DNA of 64,000 nt from Gallionella sp. (GCA_003153155.1 PLWV01000008.1:634-64633), one strand, 5' to 3'. Counted from the first letter of the stretch, positions 21,430-30,428 are shown. Translations and numbers: made by a program. The notes: a model not told the origin generated them from the letters alone.

Positions 21430-22503
21430 ATGCTGATCCAGCTTGCCGTCATGGGTATGCTGGCGGCATTGTTGCCGCTGGTAATCGTCTGGGTGTCGAA
21501 CGACACTGACAAATACCGCAAACTGGTATGGGTCACACTTTTCCTCACATTTGATTTGATCATGTTCGGCGCTTTCACACGGCTGACCGATTCAGGTCTC
21601 GGTTGCCCGGATTGGCCCGGCTGTTATGGGCAGGCTAATCCACTGCAGGCACATGCAAACATCAGTGCCGCCGAAACCGCGATGCCGACCGGCCCGGTGA
21701 CTGTCATGAAGGCATGGATTGAAATGATCCACCGCTATCTGGCAATGGGCATCGGTGTGCTAATCATCGCGTTGATGGTGATCTCATGGCGCAGGTGGCT
21801 GCAATCGGGGCGCAAGGAAATGAAATTTTCACCGCTGTTCCCGACACTGCTGTTTGCATTTGTATGTCTGCAGGGCGCTTTCGGCGCATGGACTGTCACG
21901 ATGAAATTGCAACCGGTCATTGTGACTATTCACCTGCTGCTGGGCGTGACATTGCTGGCACTATTGACATGGTTCGGCGCACGCCAAAGCGATCATCCAT
22001 CAGTGTCGCAATCGGCTGCTGCGCTACGCATACCGGCGGCACTGGCTATCGTGCTGCTGGTGATACAGATTGCACTCGGCGGTTGGGTCAGCAGCAACTA
22101 CGCAGCTCTGGCTTGCCCGGATTTTCCGCTGTGTCAAGGTGCGCTATTACCGCAAATGGATTTCGTAAATGGCTTCTCGTTATGGCGCGATCTGGGCAAG
22201 ACCGCCCATGGGGATTACCTGCCTTTCCCGGCTTTGACCGCGATCCACTGGACACATCGCGCCTTCGCCCTTGTCGTGGTGATACTGGTTGCCTGGGTGG
22301 CACTTAGAGCATTCAAAATAGACGCTTTACGCAAAACAGCACGCTGGCTATTGATCATGATCGTGCTGCAATTTGCCATCGGGATATCGAATGTGTTCCT
22401 GAAGTTACCTCTGGCACTGGCCGTGGCACACAATGGCGGCGCGGCACTTCTACTGATATTACTGGTCATGTTAAATCACAAAATCCGCTTCACCCAGCAC
22501 TGA
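21430..22503 (+). CDS. ctaA: haem A synthase (COX15/CtaA family), paralogue 2
   Basis: A 357-aa, eight-TM haem A synthase from ATG 21430 (AGGAAG upstream; the longer frame from 21355 has no homologous N-terminus). Motifs: RLTDSGLGCPDWPGCYGQ after TM1, EMIHRYLAMGIG with a haem-ligand His, SNYAALACPDFPLCQGA in the second half and HWTHRAFALVVV with the second-half His. Two COX15 homologues within 3 kb is unusual. Whether both are catalytic or one acts on another haem cannot be told from the sequence. Confidence 0.92.
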   Translation: MLIQLAVMGMLAALLPLVIVWVSNDTDKYRKLVWVTLFLTFDLIMFGAFTRLTDSGLGCPDWPGCYGQANPLQAHANISAAETAMPTGPVTVMKAWIEMIHRYLAMGIGVLIIALMVISWRRWLQSGRKEMKFSPLFPTLLFAFVCLQGAFGAWTVTMKLQPVIVTIHLLLGVTLLALLTWFGARQSDHPSVSQSAAALRIPAALAIVLLVIQIALGGWVSSNYAALACPDFPLCQGALLPQMDFVNGFSLWRDLGKTAHGDYLPFPALTAIHWTHRAFALVVVILVAWVALRAFKIDALRKTARWLLIMIVLQFAIGISNVFLKLPLALAVAHNGGAALLLILLVMLNHKIRFTQH

Positions 22504-22562
22504 CAACACTGATCTCTGAACCAGCCATAGTATTTTGCTTGTTCACGCCTGAACTGCGTTAC

Positions 22563-23255
22563 TCATTTTGCGTTTGACTGCTCTTCAATCTTTTTCGGAG
22601 TGCCGCGAGCCAACCTTACATTAAGTGCCTCGCTCTTTTCCCAGAGGTACTCGCTGCCATAATCGAAACGCCATGCCCAAGCACCGGCGCGGCGGGTTCT
22701 GAACGTTGTATCGCTCCAGTATTTACCGGCCAGCAGTGGTTCCGGGAAATAAACTGCTGGAATGGTGGGCCCCGGGTAGAAGACGCTGGTGTCCACCAAG
22801 GTGCTCATCTCTTCACTGCTTGGCAGATGCCAATCAGTGAAGCCGCAAAGTTTTTTTGCATTGATCGCATTGACGTAGGATTTGGTATCGCAATCGCTGC
22901 CTGTGCATACCCCGCCGTTGGCTTTACCAGCCCAACCGCCGTTGGAATTTTGATCCGGGTCATACCAACTGTAGGTATTATTGGCATTTTGCAAACTAGG
23001 TTCGGATTTTTTCACCTCCCAGATTAAACTTGTCTTGTTGTCGCGCACACATGCCCATGGTTGTTTGGCATAGTCATTGCCGTCATTGGTACTGCCATCC
23101 TGGTTAAGGCGCGTCATGTCAAATTTATACGGCTTGGGATTGAAAGTGTCACCACAACCTGCGATTAGCAAAGGGCACAACAACAGTAAAGCAATGCCGT
23201 TGCAAGAAGAGATTGAACACTCAGGTAGCATGCTTTTTTTGATCATTTTTTTCAT
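22563..23255 (-). CDS. DUF1566 (Lcl-like) lipoprotein
   Basis: A 230-aa exported protein with a late lipobox (LLIAGC, Cys about 34). The mature part is a DUF1566 domain: CVRDNKTSLIWEVK, NTYSWYDPDQNSNGGWAG and CGFTDWHLPSSEEMSTLVD are the hallmark Trp/Gly segments of the Legionella collagen-like C-terminal domain family. Cys pairs (VCTGSDCD) could be disulphide linked. Likely a surface or periplasmic protein of unknown ligand. Confidence 0.8.
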   Translation of the reverse strand: MKKMIKKSMLPECSISSCNGIALLLLCPLLIAGCGDTFNPKPYKFDMTRLNQDGSTNDGNDYAKQPWACVRDNKTSLIWEVKKSEPSLQNANNTYSWYDPDQNSNGGWAGKANGGVCTGSDCDTKSYVNAINAKKLCGFTDWHLPSSEEMSTLVDTSVFYPGPTIPAVYFPEPLLAGKYWSDTTFRTRRAGAWAWRFDYGSEYLWEKSEALNVRLARGTPKKIEEQSNAK

Positions 23256-23466
23256 TTGGCTTACCCGGAAATAAACGTGAAATATCTGTTTGATACAAGG
23301 TGCGTATTATCATTGAATTGCGTGGGTTGTCCAAACTTGTAAGTGAGAGATAATCTCGAATCTCAAGGATTCTCAAGGTGAGCTGTTGAGTCATGTCAGT
23401 ATGGAATACCATCCGCTATGGAATATTATGAATCATTGATTTGAAGGCCTTTGAGCAACAAGAAGC

Positions 23467-24753
23467 TCATGGTAAATCCTCCTCGATGCGCACAAGTGTG
23501 CGCCGATACACTGCGATAGCGATGAGGAGCGCGTATCCGAGCAGCATGCCTTGCAGCAGCAATCCAAGTGAAACCAACCATGCTGCTGCATTCCACCAGG
23601 GTGCGAATAGTGCTGCAAGCAGAGTGCTGCGATGCAGCCACAAATGCCGCCACATCCAGGTTTCCGGGATGACTTCCTTCATGTTGGGAACGCCCCTCTT
23701 TACTCCGCCACGGAACAGATGGAACCACACCAGAAATGGGACGATCTTGTATAGCATGCCGTACATCAACGACATGGCAAAGCCAAGCAGGAATAACACA
23801 GCGGATACCGTGCCGAGACGGTCATTTTCCGGAAAAAACAGAGTTGCAAAAGCGAGCAGTGCCGCGCACAGCAGTGCCATCATACCCAGCCGGAAAAAAC
23901 TCAATGTAGCATCCGCAACGCGGCGGCGACGCTTGCTTTGCAACCAGAGTGTGGCCACGGCAAAACAGCCTGCCAAAAGCCAGAACAGGCCTTGTACAAC
24001 GATTGCAACCCAGTGCGGCATGGGTTCGAGCAGAAGGGACAGCAGGATCAACAGCAGCACGATGAATATCGCGGGAGCCAAACCGTTGCCTAACCATTTT
24101 GGATAGTTGGGTGTGAGCTGAAACATTGGCACCACTTGATAGGACACGCCGACGATCAGCAACAACACCCAACCGCCCAACGACAGGCTGATGTGGGCTG
24201 TGGCCAACTTGGCATAGGGCAACAGCGAGCCGGTGGCATAGCCGTGCGCCAGCAACATGCCTAATGCAATTGCTCCGCCGAGCGCGAGGATGGACAGCAG
24301 TATCGCAGTCTTGGTGGCATTGTGTGCGGGAGCGCGCGCCAGGCTGATCAGGCCGGCACTGATGAACGTAATAAAAGCCAGGCCCAATATCGGCCAGGCA
24401 AGATCGAGCAATACCGGCTTGCCCAGCAGGAAACCGGCGGGCAGCAGCAGTGCGCCCGATAGCAGCGGCAGGAAGGTGAGCCATGAGGTCAGCCGTGATG
24501 CCGGCATAGAACTGCCGATCACCACCGGCAGGATCTGCTGTATCGCCCCGAGCATGATCATCGCCATGAACCCCAGCGTGATGCAGTGCGTCGCGGCAAG
24601 CAGCGCAGGCGAGTGGATATCGGCAAATGGATTGTCTGCGCCGGACACCAACGTCAGCGCAGCCAGTAGCAGGAACAGCGGGGCGGCAGTAAAGAAGCGC
24701 AGCGGCACAGAAATCGGCGGTGCCTGCTCGGTATTGAGCGAGATGATTTTCAT
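23467..24753 (-). CDS. 12-TM NnrS/haem-copper-oxidase-like membrane protein
   Basis: A 428-aa polytopic protein with about 12 TM helices. Conserved polar positions inside helices: AATHCITLGFMAMIMLGAIQ, KLATAHISLSLGGWVLL, and VPFLVWFHLF. The pattern recalls subunit I of haem-copper oxidases and NnrS, but no complete metal-ligand set can be assigned. It is the third gene of an operon with a hemerythrin and a DUF2249 protein (4-bp overlap), downstream of the dyad operator at 25514. A truncated second copy of its C-terminal part is at 41866-42237. A role in NO handling is inferred from context. Confidence 0.75.
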   Translation of the reverse strand: MKIISLNTEQAPPISVPLRFFTAAPLFLLLAALTLVSGADNPFADIHSPALLAATHCITLGFMAMIMLGAIQQILPVVIGSSMPASRLTSWLTFLPLLSGALLLPAGFLLGKPVLLDLAWPILGLAFITFISAGLISLARAPAHNATKTAILLSILALGGAIALGMLLAHGYATGSLLPYAKLATAHISLSLGGWVLLLIVGVSYQVVPMFQLTPNYPKWLGNGLAPAIFIVLLLILLSLLLEPMPHWVAIVVQGLFWLLAGCFAVATLWLQSKRRRRVADATLSFFRLGMMALLCAALLAFATLFFPENDRLGTVSAVLFLLGFAMSLMYGMLYKIVPFLVWFHLFRGGVKRGVPNMKEVIPETWMWRHLWLHRSTLLAALFAPWWNAAAWLVSLGLLLQGMLLGYALLIAIAVYRRTLVRIEEDLP

Positions 24754-24980
24754 GCGCTATGGCTGATGCGAATTGAAAAGCTGCCATCTGTCAGCGCGGT
24801 GGTCTGCCAGGCATAACCGCTGTCGCGCAACACCTTGTAAAGCGGGCAGGGTTCACGATCAATATGCACATGCAAATATGCTCCGGCGGGGAGTGTCGGC
24901 AATACGTGCATGATGTGCTCGAAAGGCTCGGGCGGCGGCAGACCGCGCACATCCAGCTCGTGTGCCATGTTCGCGCGCAT
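24750..24980 (-). CDS. DUF2249 protein
   Basis: A 76-aa TusA-like-fold protein with the family core MAHELDVRGLPPPEPFEHIM and the central AGAYLHVHIDREPCPLY. I chose ATG 24980 with GGAG 8 bases upstream; GTG 24989 and ATG 24968 are alternatives. It overlaps the 12-TM gene by 4 bp and begins within 6 bp of the hemerythrin stop, so the three are translationally linked. DUF2249 proteins cluster with NO/denitrification genes; their biochemical role is not established. Confidence 0.85.
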   Translation of the reverse strand: MRANMAHELDVRGLPPPEPFEHIMHVLPTLPAGAYLHVHIDREPCPLYKVLRDSGYAWQTTALTDGSFSIRISHSA

Positions 24981-24985
24981 GGTGA

Positions 24986-25417
24986 TCACTCCACCCGCAT
25001 GTGGCCAAGCAGCGCTTCCCGCTGTGAAGCCAGAAAGTGATCCGCGATGGGATAGAGCATTTGTTCTTCCTTGAGGTTGTGCTGCTGCATCACAATCAGC
25101 AGCGTCTCCGACAGGCCGCCATATCCTTGCGCATCCTGGCGAGTCAATGTGCCGGCCATTTGTTCGATAAGCGTATTCATCTGCGCGTGTTCCATGCGCA
25201 TTACCTGCACCGGTCCGGCAGGACCGCCGGCGGAGACCAGCGTGGGGAAAAGCTCGTCTTCTTCCATGCGAAAGTGCTTGGCCAGCTCAGTACGGAAATT
25301 GTTAAACGCAGTTTCCGCCTCACTCCAGTTGTTGGCTAAAGCGGCTTGTTCGGCAACGGCGAAAGCCTCGTCACAGGCGTGATGGTTAGCGCTCATAAAT
25401 TCGGCAATGGTTTGCAT
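24986..25417 (-). CDS. hemerythrin-like HHE-domain protein
   Basis: A 143-aa four-helix protein from ATG 25417 (GAGG upstream). Likely di-iron ligands: His in ANHHACDEAF, HFRMEEDELFP, MRMEHAQMN and QHNLKEEQMLYP, which fit the HHE cation-binding pattern. Such proteins bind O2 or NO or help repair Fe-S clusters (YtfE/RIC relatives). It is the first gene of the three-gene operon with DUF2249 and the 12-TM protein; the dyad operator at 25514 is about 100 bp upstream. Confidence 0.88.
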   Translation of the reverse strand: MQTIAEFMSANHHACDEAFAVAEQAALANNWSEAETAFNNFRTELAKHFRMEEDELFPTLVSAGGPAGPVQVMRMEHAQMNTLIEQMAGTLTRQDAQGYGGLSETLLIVMQQHNLKEEQMLYPIADHFLASQREALLGHMRVE

Positions 25418-25513
25418 CTCAGCATCCTCATAAAAATTCCGGGGCGGTGTGCTAGTTGCGGCAATGGCGGGTGAAACCGGAAAACGTTGACATTGTATAA
25501 ATTTCATAATAAT

Positions 25514-25534
25514 ACATGTATCATGCGTACATGT
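25514..25534. promoter_or_regulatory. 21-bp dyad operator, site 2 (NsrR/Rrf2-like)
   Basis: ACATGTA-TCATGCG-TACATGT. Arms are identical to sites 1 and 3 and the 7-bp spacer differs. It sits between divergent genes (hemerythrin operon leftwards, DUF2249 gene at 25600 rightwards), so one operator could control both. Confidence 0.65.
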
Positions 25535-25599
25535 TAATAGTGATCGCGTGGTTCGCGGCACGTTTCGCAAACAACTTTCACAATCTTAGGGAATCCAAA

Positions 25600-25860
25600 A
25601 TGTCACATAACTGCTCCAACACTATTTCCACTGACCAGCTTTACCCGTTCGATGCACGCGGTGTGGCAAAACGCTTTCGACATGCCGCAATTTTTGGCGC
25701 GCTGGACGCGCTGAATCCGGGTGAGACGATGGCCTTCGTCAACGACCACGATCCATTGCCGTTGCTTGCCCAATTGACTCAGCGTTATGGTGAAAGCATC
25801 GCAATCAATTATGTCACCCGCGAACGCGGTCAAATCGCCATCAACTTCACACGTAAATAA
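25600..25860 (+). CDS. DUF2249 protein
   Basis: An 86-aa protein from ATG 25600 (AGGGA upstream). The DUF2249 core is DARGVAKRFRHAAIFGALDA followed by MAFVNDHDPLPLLAQL, with the conserved NDHDP motif and terminal GQIAINFTRK. It is divergent from the hemerythrin operon and 66 bp downstream of the shared dyad operator, which supports NO-responsive expression. The molecular function is unknown. Confidence 0.85.
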   Translation: MSHNCSNTISTDQLYPFDARGVAKRFRHAAIFGALDALNPGETMAFVNDHDPLPLLAQLTQRYGESIAINYVTRERGQIAINFTRK

Positions 25861-25988
25861 ACCATGCTCCGGCATGGCCAACTTGTTAGAGTGTGCTGTA
25901 TGCCCGCCTGACCGCTGTGGATTTGAATGCGTTTCCGCACACGTTGGGCGATAAATTCCCAGTTCGTCAACCATAGCCCATTGTCGAC

Positions 25989-26261
25989 ATGCGTCTTATC
26001 AAAAAATTCTTTGGTTGCTGCGGGGGAGCGCCTGACACGACCGGGCATGCCGAAAAAATCATTTCGGCCGTAGGTGGATTCATAGGCATTTTACTGGCCG
26101 GGGTCGAGGCTATCAACTCGCACCACCCTTACCGTCCGGGGCTGGGAATCGGGGCTGCACTGGGCAAGATCACCCGTTCACGCGGCACGCACTATTACCA
26201 GCAAGTGGTGGATACTTGTCTGCGGCTCTTCCGTAAAAAGGGGTATGAATTTTCGGTCTGA
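25989..26261 (+). pseudogene. HD-GYP phosphodiesterase remnant (C-terminal piece)
   Basis: The frame ends with HHPYRPGLGIGAALGKITRS and continues RGTHYYQQVVDTCLRLFRKK, the C-terminal signature of HD-GYP c-di-GMP phosphodiesterases (RPYRPALG...RGT.YD..VVDACLRLF). The preceding residues (VEAINS) still match, but the HD and GYP motifs are absent and the N-terminus (MRLIKKFFGCCGGAPDT) is unrelated. Most likely the 3' remnant of a deleted gene; it could still be translated as a 90-aa peptide. Confidence 0.6.
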
Positions 26262-26296
26262 ATATTTTAGTACTTCTTCACTGCGGAGGAAAACCT

Positions 26297-26737
26297 ATGG
26301 AAGCTAAACCTATATGGTGGCTGGATTGGAATGAAAGCCTAAGTACGTACATCCCGGAGATAGATGCCGAGCACCAGCACTTCATCCGGCTTGTCAACGA
26401 ACTGAACGAGGCCATCATCGCGCGCATGAATAAGAAAAAGATCAAAAGCCGTATGCGAGCCATTCTGGATGATGCGGTAATGCACTTTGCCCATGAGGAG
26501 GCAGTGTTCAAGGAATGTGGCTACCCGGACGCGGCAGAGCATGCGCAGAAACATGCGCAGATCATCTCTTTTTTGAACGAGATCATGGAAGGTATTGACC
26601 ACGGCAGGATGGCGCATGGGTGGCTCGAGGCGGGGCTGGAAATGAAACAAGTATTGATCCAGCACATCTTGAACGAAGACATGAAGTACCGTGGCTACCA
26701 TGTGGCACAAGGTCAGCTATCTCGTCCGATACCGTAA
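26297..26737 (+). CDS. bacteriohemerythrin
   Basis: A 146-aa hemerythrin with the full set of di-iron ligands: His in AEHQHFIRLVNELN, HFAHEE (His and Glu), HAQKH, and the C-terminal HILNEDMKY (His, Asp). The N-terminal WWLDWNESLSTYIPEID is typical of single-domain bacteriohemerythrins that bind O2, often for delivery or sensing under low oxygen. GGAGG lies before the ATG. Second of three hemerythrin-type genes in 5 kb. Confidence 0.93.
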   Translation: MEAKPIWWLDWNESLSTYIPEIDAEHQHFIRLVNELNEAIIARMNKKKIKSRMRAILDDAVMHFAHEEAVFKECGYPDAAEHAQKHAQIISFLNEIMEGIDHGRMAHGWLEAGLEMKQVLIQHILNEDMKYRGYHVAQGQLSRPIP

Positions 26738-26921
26738 TACTCGAATCCCGGCGCCTTGATGTCGGCAGGCACAGTGGCTGGGTGCATGGTGTAGTTGCGA
26801 ATGAATTCGCACAGCAAGGTGCAGATTGACCTGCTCTCCATAGACCATACCACCCGGAAGTTAGTAAAGTCCGCTTTTTAAGAGAGGCGGAAATGAAATC
26901 TATCAATCTAAGGAGATCAAC

Positions 26922-27419
26922 ATGTTTACCCAATGGAAAAAAATTGCCGCAATTTTATCCACCGCCGCACTGCTGAGCGTGTGCGCAGGAACAGCCTTGG
27001 CCCAAGATCCCGGTCATTCCCATGACGCGGGCCAAGACACAAGCGGGCCAGCGCAGCTTACCCTCAATAACGGCAAGAAATGGGCCACCGATGCCAACCT
27101 GCGCCAGGGCATGAGCCGCATTCGCGACGCGCTGGCAGCGGAACTCCCGGCGATCCATGCTGGCAAAGCCACAGCGAAACAGTACCAGGCACTGGCACAA
27201 AAGGCGAATGATCAGATTGCGTTCATGGTGAAGAACTGCAAGCTGGATGAGAAAGCGGACGCCATGCTCCATCTCTTGCTGGCCGACATCATCGCAGGCG
27301 CAGATGCGATGGTGTTGCAGGACAGCAGCAAAGCGCGCAAGGGTGCGGAGCAGATCGCCCACGCCCTGGAAAATTATGCCACCTACTTTGATCACCCCGG
27401 CTGGCGCAGCTTGAAGTAG
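26922..27419 (+). CDS. exported helical protein, unknown family
   Basis: A 165-aa protein with a signal peptide (about 1-27, ALA-QD) and a His-rich start of the mature chain (GHSHDAGQD). The remainder is predicted all-helical: NLRQGMSRIRDALAAELPAI, KADAMLHLLLADIIAGADAM and a C-terminal ENYATYFDHPGWRSLK. It recalls a four-helix bundle such as cytochrome b562, but no ligand pair can be assigned with confidence. AAGGAG precedes the ATG. Position within the hemerythrin/NnrS island suggests a periplasmic role in NO or metal handling. Confidence 0.7.
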   Translation: MFTQWKKIAAILSTAALLSVCAGTALAQDPGHSHDAGQDTSGPAQLTLNNGKKWATDANLRQGMSRIRDALAAELPAIHAGKATAKQYQALAQKANDQIAFMVKNCKLDEKADAMLHLLLADIIAGADAMVLQDSSKARKGAEQIAHALENYATYFDHPGWRSLK

Positions 27420-27451
27420 ACTGCAATTTTTTTCATGGGGTTGGAGACGAC

Positions 27452-28183
27452 ATGAAACTAAAACGCTTCCTGAATTACGAGTGGGATGCCATCGTCGGCA
27501 TACTGGCCGCTGCGGCAGCTATCATGCTGCATCTGCTCCATATCGTCGACGAGCACATCATTCTGCCTATCGTGCTTGCCCTGATGGCGCTTCTGTTTAT
27601 CAATTTCATGCGCCACACGCGGAACAATGAACGTACCGCCGGGCAAGTGGAACAGACCCAGAAAATGGTAGCCAAAATGCAATCATCCCTGTCTACTCCA
27701 GACGTGGTGCTGATCGGCCCACGCCAACTGCGCACGGCGAACGAGCAGTTCGCCCGCAACATGAGTGGAGAGGCAATCTTGTTCAATGTCTGCCTGTCGA
27801 TGTACCGAACGCAGCCGCTATTCGACGCACTGCTGCGCCCGGCAATTGAGAACCCTCAAGTAACCTCCATCCAATTCGTTCTCGATGAAAGCCAGCAAGG
27901 CTTGTGGCAGGCCGAAATTTTGCCGAAAATCAGCGCTTGTGACGGCAATGGCAAGGTACAGGAACCGCATTGGTGCGCTCTCAGCAAGAATATTTCCTTC
28001 ATCCTTGCGGACACCCAATCGGAAGGGGCGGAGGAGGCTCTGCTGAGTTTCTGGGGTGAGCCGTTCATGGCACAGTCCACAGAATGCAACGTACCACGCT
28101 ATATTTTCCATATACAGGCGCATTCGGAGTTACTGCCGCATCTGGTGGAAATGGAGCGGAATTGCCGCATGCGTAGACAATAA
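27452..28183 (+). CDS. membrane-anchored protein of unknown function
   Basis: A 243-aa protein with two N-terminal TM segments (about 14-32 and 36-52), a short coiled-coil-like linker (RTAGQVEQTQKMVAKMQSSL) and a cytosolic alpha/beta domain of about 160 residues (PDVVLIGPRQLRTANEQF, ILFNVCLSMYRTQPLFDAL, IQFVLDESQQGLW). The C-terminal region recalls stand-alone phospholipase-D-like sensor domains but no HKD motif is present. It starts 32 bp after the previous gene and 13 bp before the next, so it is in an operon with them. Confidence 0.65.
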   Translation: MKLKRFLNYEWDAIVGILAAAAAIMLHLLHIVDEHIILPIVLALMALLFINFMRHTRNNERTAGQVEQTQKMVAKMQSSLSTPDVVLIGPRQLRTANEQFARNMSGEAILFNVCLSMYRTQPLFDALLRPAIENPQVTSIQFVLDESQQGLWQAEILPKISACDGNGKVQEPHWCALSKNISFILADTQSEGAEEALLSFWGEPFMAQSTECNVPRYIFHIQAHSELLPHLVEMERNCRMRRQ

Positions 28184-28196
28184 GACATTCTAAAAC

Positions 28197-28805
28197 ATGA
28201 ATCATCCAGCCTTCTTTGATGCAGTGCCGAGAATCAGCTTGTATGACCCACTGGCAGAATTTCTCGGTGCAACGGAAGACGGGATTCTGCAATACGGCTA
28301 TTTCGATGCGGTACGGCTAGCCGGTCACTCCTGCCCGACGGTCGCTACGGCCTATTGGTCTACCTACAAGGCACTCGCATTCCTCTATACAGGCGTAACA
28401 CCGGTACGTGGTGATATTCGCGCGGAGTTCAGTCAGGCCAGCACAAGCGGTGTCACAGGGGTCATCGCGAATGTCGTGAGCATGCTGACTGGCGCCATGT
28501 CCGACAATGGTTTCAAGGGCATCGGCGGCCACTTCGACAGACGAAAGAAATTGTTCTTCGCGGTAGAAATGCCGGGGGAAATACGTTTCACCAGACTCGA
28601 TACGAACCAGACAGTGCTGGTGGGGACGAACCTGCAGCGCGTTCCAGCTTCACCGCGCCTGCCTGCTCTGATGACAAGTTGTATCGCCAATACCGCAAGC
28701 ACAGCAGAGATCGCAGAATTCCGCCAGCTGTGGCAAGAACGCGTGCGCAGTATCCTGCTAGAGCATGGCGATGATCCAGCAGTCTTTCTCATCACGCCGG
28801 TTTGA
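28197..28805 (+). CDS. FmdE-domain-like protein
   Basis: A 202-aa soluble protein. The segment DAVRLAGHSCPTVATAYWST followed by KALAFLYTG resembles the FmdE domain of formylmethanofuran dehydrogenase operons (AGHxCPG...GYR), whose His/Cys pair binds metal. The later QASTSGVTGVIANVVSMLTG aligns with a Gly-rich loop. It lies between the unknown membrane gene and an HHE gene in the NO island. The activity is unknown; metal binding is inferred. Confidence 0.65.
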   Translation: MNHPAFFDAVPRISLYDPLAEFLGATEDGILQYGYFDAVRLAGHSCPTVATAYWSTYKALAFLYTGVTPVRGDIRAEFSQASTSGVTGVIANVVSMLTGAMSDNGFKGIGGHFDRRKKLFFAVEMPGEIRFTRLDTNQTVLVGTNLQRVPASPRLPALMTSCIANTASTAEIAEFRQLWQERVRSILLEHGDDPAVFLITPV

Positions 28806-28812
28806 ATGACAC

Positions 28813-29193
28813 ATGAAACGTAGCCCTATCCTGCAACCGCTGTCGCGAGAGCACCACACCGCACTTACGCTGGCAAAAGCCAGTGAGCGCGCAGCGCTAT
28901 CCGATGATGAGGCTTTGGTGAGTCAAACTTGTCAGCGTGTGATCCGGGCATACGCGAATGAACTGGAGCCGCACTTCCAGTTCGAGGAAGTATCACTGCT
29001 GCCGCTGCTGCACAGCACAGAAACACAGCCGCTGGTCGAGCGCACCTTGGCAGACCATCAACAGTTGCGCGGGCTGCTCGATGCCCTGCGACAGAACGAT
29101 GCCGGGGCATTGGATCGTTTCGGAAAATGCCTGTCGGCGCATGTCCGATTCGAGGAGCGCGAGCTTTTTCCAGTGCTCGAAAGTTTGTTGTAG
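28813..29193 (+). CDS. hemerythrin HHE-domain protein
   Basis: A 126-aa helical-bundle protein. Candidate di-iron ligands: SREHHTALTLAKASE, HFQFEEVSLLPLL, ADHQQLRGLL and HVRFEERELFPVLE, which match the repeated HxxxE pattern of HHE domains. It starts 8 bp after the FmdE-like gene and precedes nnrS by 20 bp. Its placement next to nnrS supports a role in NO tolerance or Fe-S repair. Confidence 0.88.
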   Translation: MKRSPILQPLSREHHTALTLAKASERAALSDDEALVSQTCQRVIRAYANELEPHFQFEEVSLLPLLHSTETQPLVERTLADHQQLRGLLDALRQNDAGALDRFGKCLSAHVRFEERELFPVLESLL

Positions 29194-29213
29194 CGAGAGT
29201 GAAAGACCAGCGC

Positions 29214-30386
29214 ATGGGAAACAAAATATATCTGCCTACATATCCCCTCTGGCTGGTCGGCTTTCGTCCGTTCTTTGCACTGGCGATTTTATCGGGATTG
29301 AGTCTGCCAGTTTTGTGGGCATTGATCTATTCCGATGTGATTGCAGCACCGCAGACTATGTTTACCATGGTGCAGTGGCACGCACATGAAATGTTCTTCG
29401 GCTTCGGCTGGGCGGTTCTGGGCGGTTTTCTGCTGACCGCAACCAAGAACTGGGTCGGGGTGCGCGGCTACTCGGGCTACGCGCTGATGTTCCTGGTGGT
29501 GGCATGGCTGTTTGAGCGGGCCGGGATGTGGTTCGGAGGAGCTTGGCCGCCGCTGCTGTTCCGGATTTCCAACAACCTGTTCATTGCTGCCATCGTTGCG
29601 ATGCTGATGTGGACGCTGATACGCAACCGCAAGGACGGCTCCTACCGCGACAACTACTTCCTGTTGCTGATGCTCCCGGTTTTTCTGCTGAGCAAGAACC
29701 TGATGCTCAGTGCCGATTACTACCCGATCGGCTGGAGCATGGCGGTAGGGCTTTTCCGCATGGCCTTTCTGGTGATGCTGGAGCGAACGCTGACCCAGTT
29801 CATGAAGGGCGTTTTTCAGGTTTCGATTTTGAATAATCCGCTGCTGAACAGGGTGATCAAGATGCTCGGACTGCTGCTGGTGTTCGCAAGCCTGATGCCG
29901 CCACAAGTGTCAGGCTGGTTCGCACTGCTGCTCGCGTGTCTGCTGGCAGGCCGCTTCATCTACTGGAATCCGCAACTGGCGATGCAGCGGCTCGACATCG
30001 GCATCATGTATCTCGGTTACATCGCGCTCGTATCACAACTGCTGATCGAATTTCTCAGGCAGATCGTCCATCCTGAATGGGCGGTATCCGTGTCCATCCA
30101 TGTCTTTACCTTCGGTGTGATGGGTCTGATCATCCCCGCTATGCTGATCAGAATATCGAAGGGGCACACCGGAAGAAAAGTGGTTTTTGACACGCTAGAC
30201 AAATCCGCCCTGAGGGTCATGATGCTGGGTTTTGTGCTGCGCATCATCGCACCGCAGCTTTATCCAGCAGGCTACACACTCTGGATTTATCTCGCGGCGA
30301 CGTGCTGGTTTATCTGTTTTGCGCTGCTCGCATGGCGGTATATTCCCTTCCTGATGCAGCCCCGGGTTGATGGCAAGGAGCATTAG
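29214..30386 (+). CDS. nnrS: NnrS family haem-copper membrane protein
   Basis: A 12-TM protein (390 aa from ATG 29214) of the NnrS family, which protects metabolism against nitrosative stress in denitrifiers. Family segments: YPLWLVGFRPFFALAILSG, QWHAHEMFFGFGWAVLGGFL (with the conserved HAHE motif), LTATKNWVG and HVFTFGVMGLIIPAMLIRIS followed by KGHTGR. The longer frame from 29127 overlaps the HHE gene and is unlikely. Last gene of the plus-strand run; it is convergent with the cytochrome b-MvhD gene, with 42 bp between stops. Confidence 0.93.
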   Translation: MGNKIYLPTYPLWLVGFRPFFALAILSGLSLPVLWALIYSDVIAAPQTMFTMVQWHAHEMFFGFGWAVLGGFLLTATKNWVGVRGYSGYALMFLVVAWLFERAGMWFGGAWPPLLFRISNNLFIAAIVAMLMWTLIRNRKDGSYRDNYFLLLMLPVFLLSKNLMLSADYYPIGWSMAVGLFRMAFLVMLERTLTQFMKGVFQVSILNNPLLNRVIKMLGLLLVFASLMPPQVSGWFALLLACLLAGRFIYWNPQLAMQRLDIGIMYLGYIALVSQLLIEFLRQIVHPEWAVSVSIHVFTFGVMGLIIPAMLIRISKGHTGRKVVFDTLDKSALRVMMLGFVLRIIAPQLYPAGYTLWIYLAATCWFICFALLAWRYIPFLMQPRVDGKEH

Positions 30387-30428
30387 GCGAGAATGTACCC
30401 CGTACTGAAAAAGCATCGCCCCCACTTT

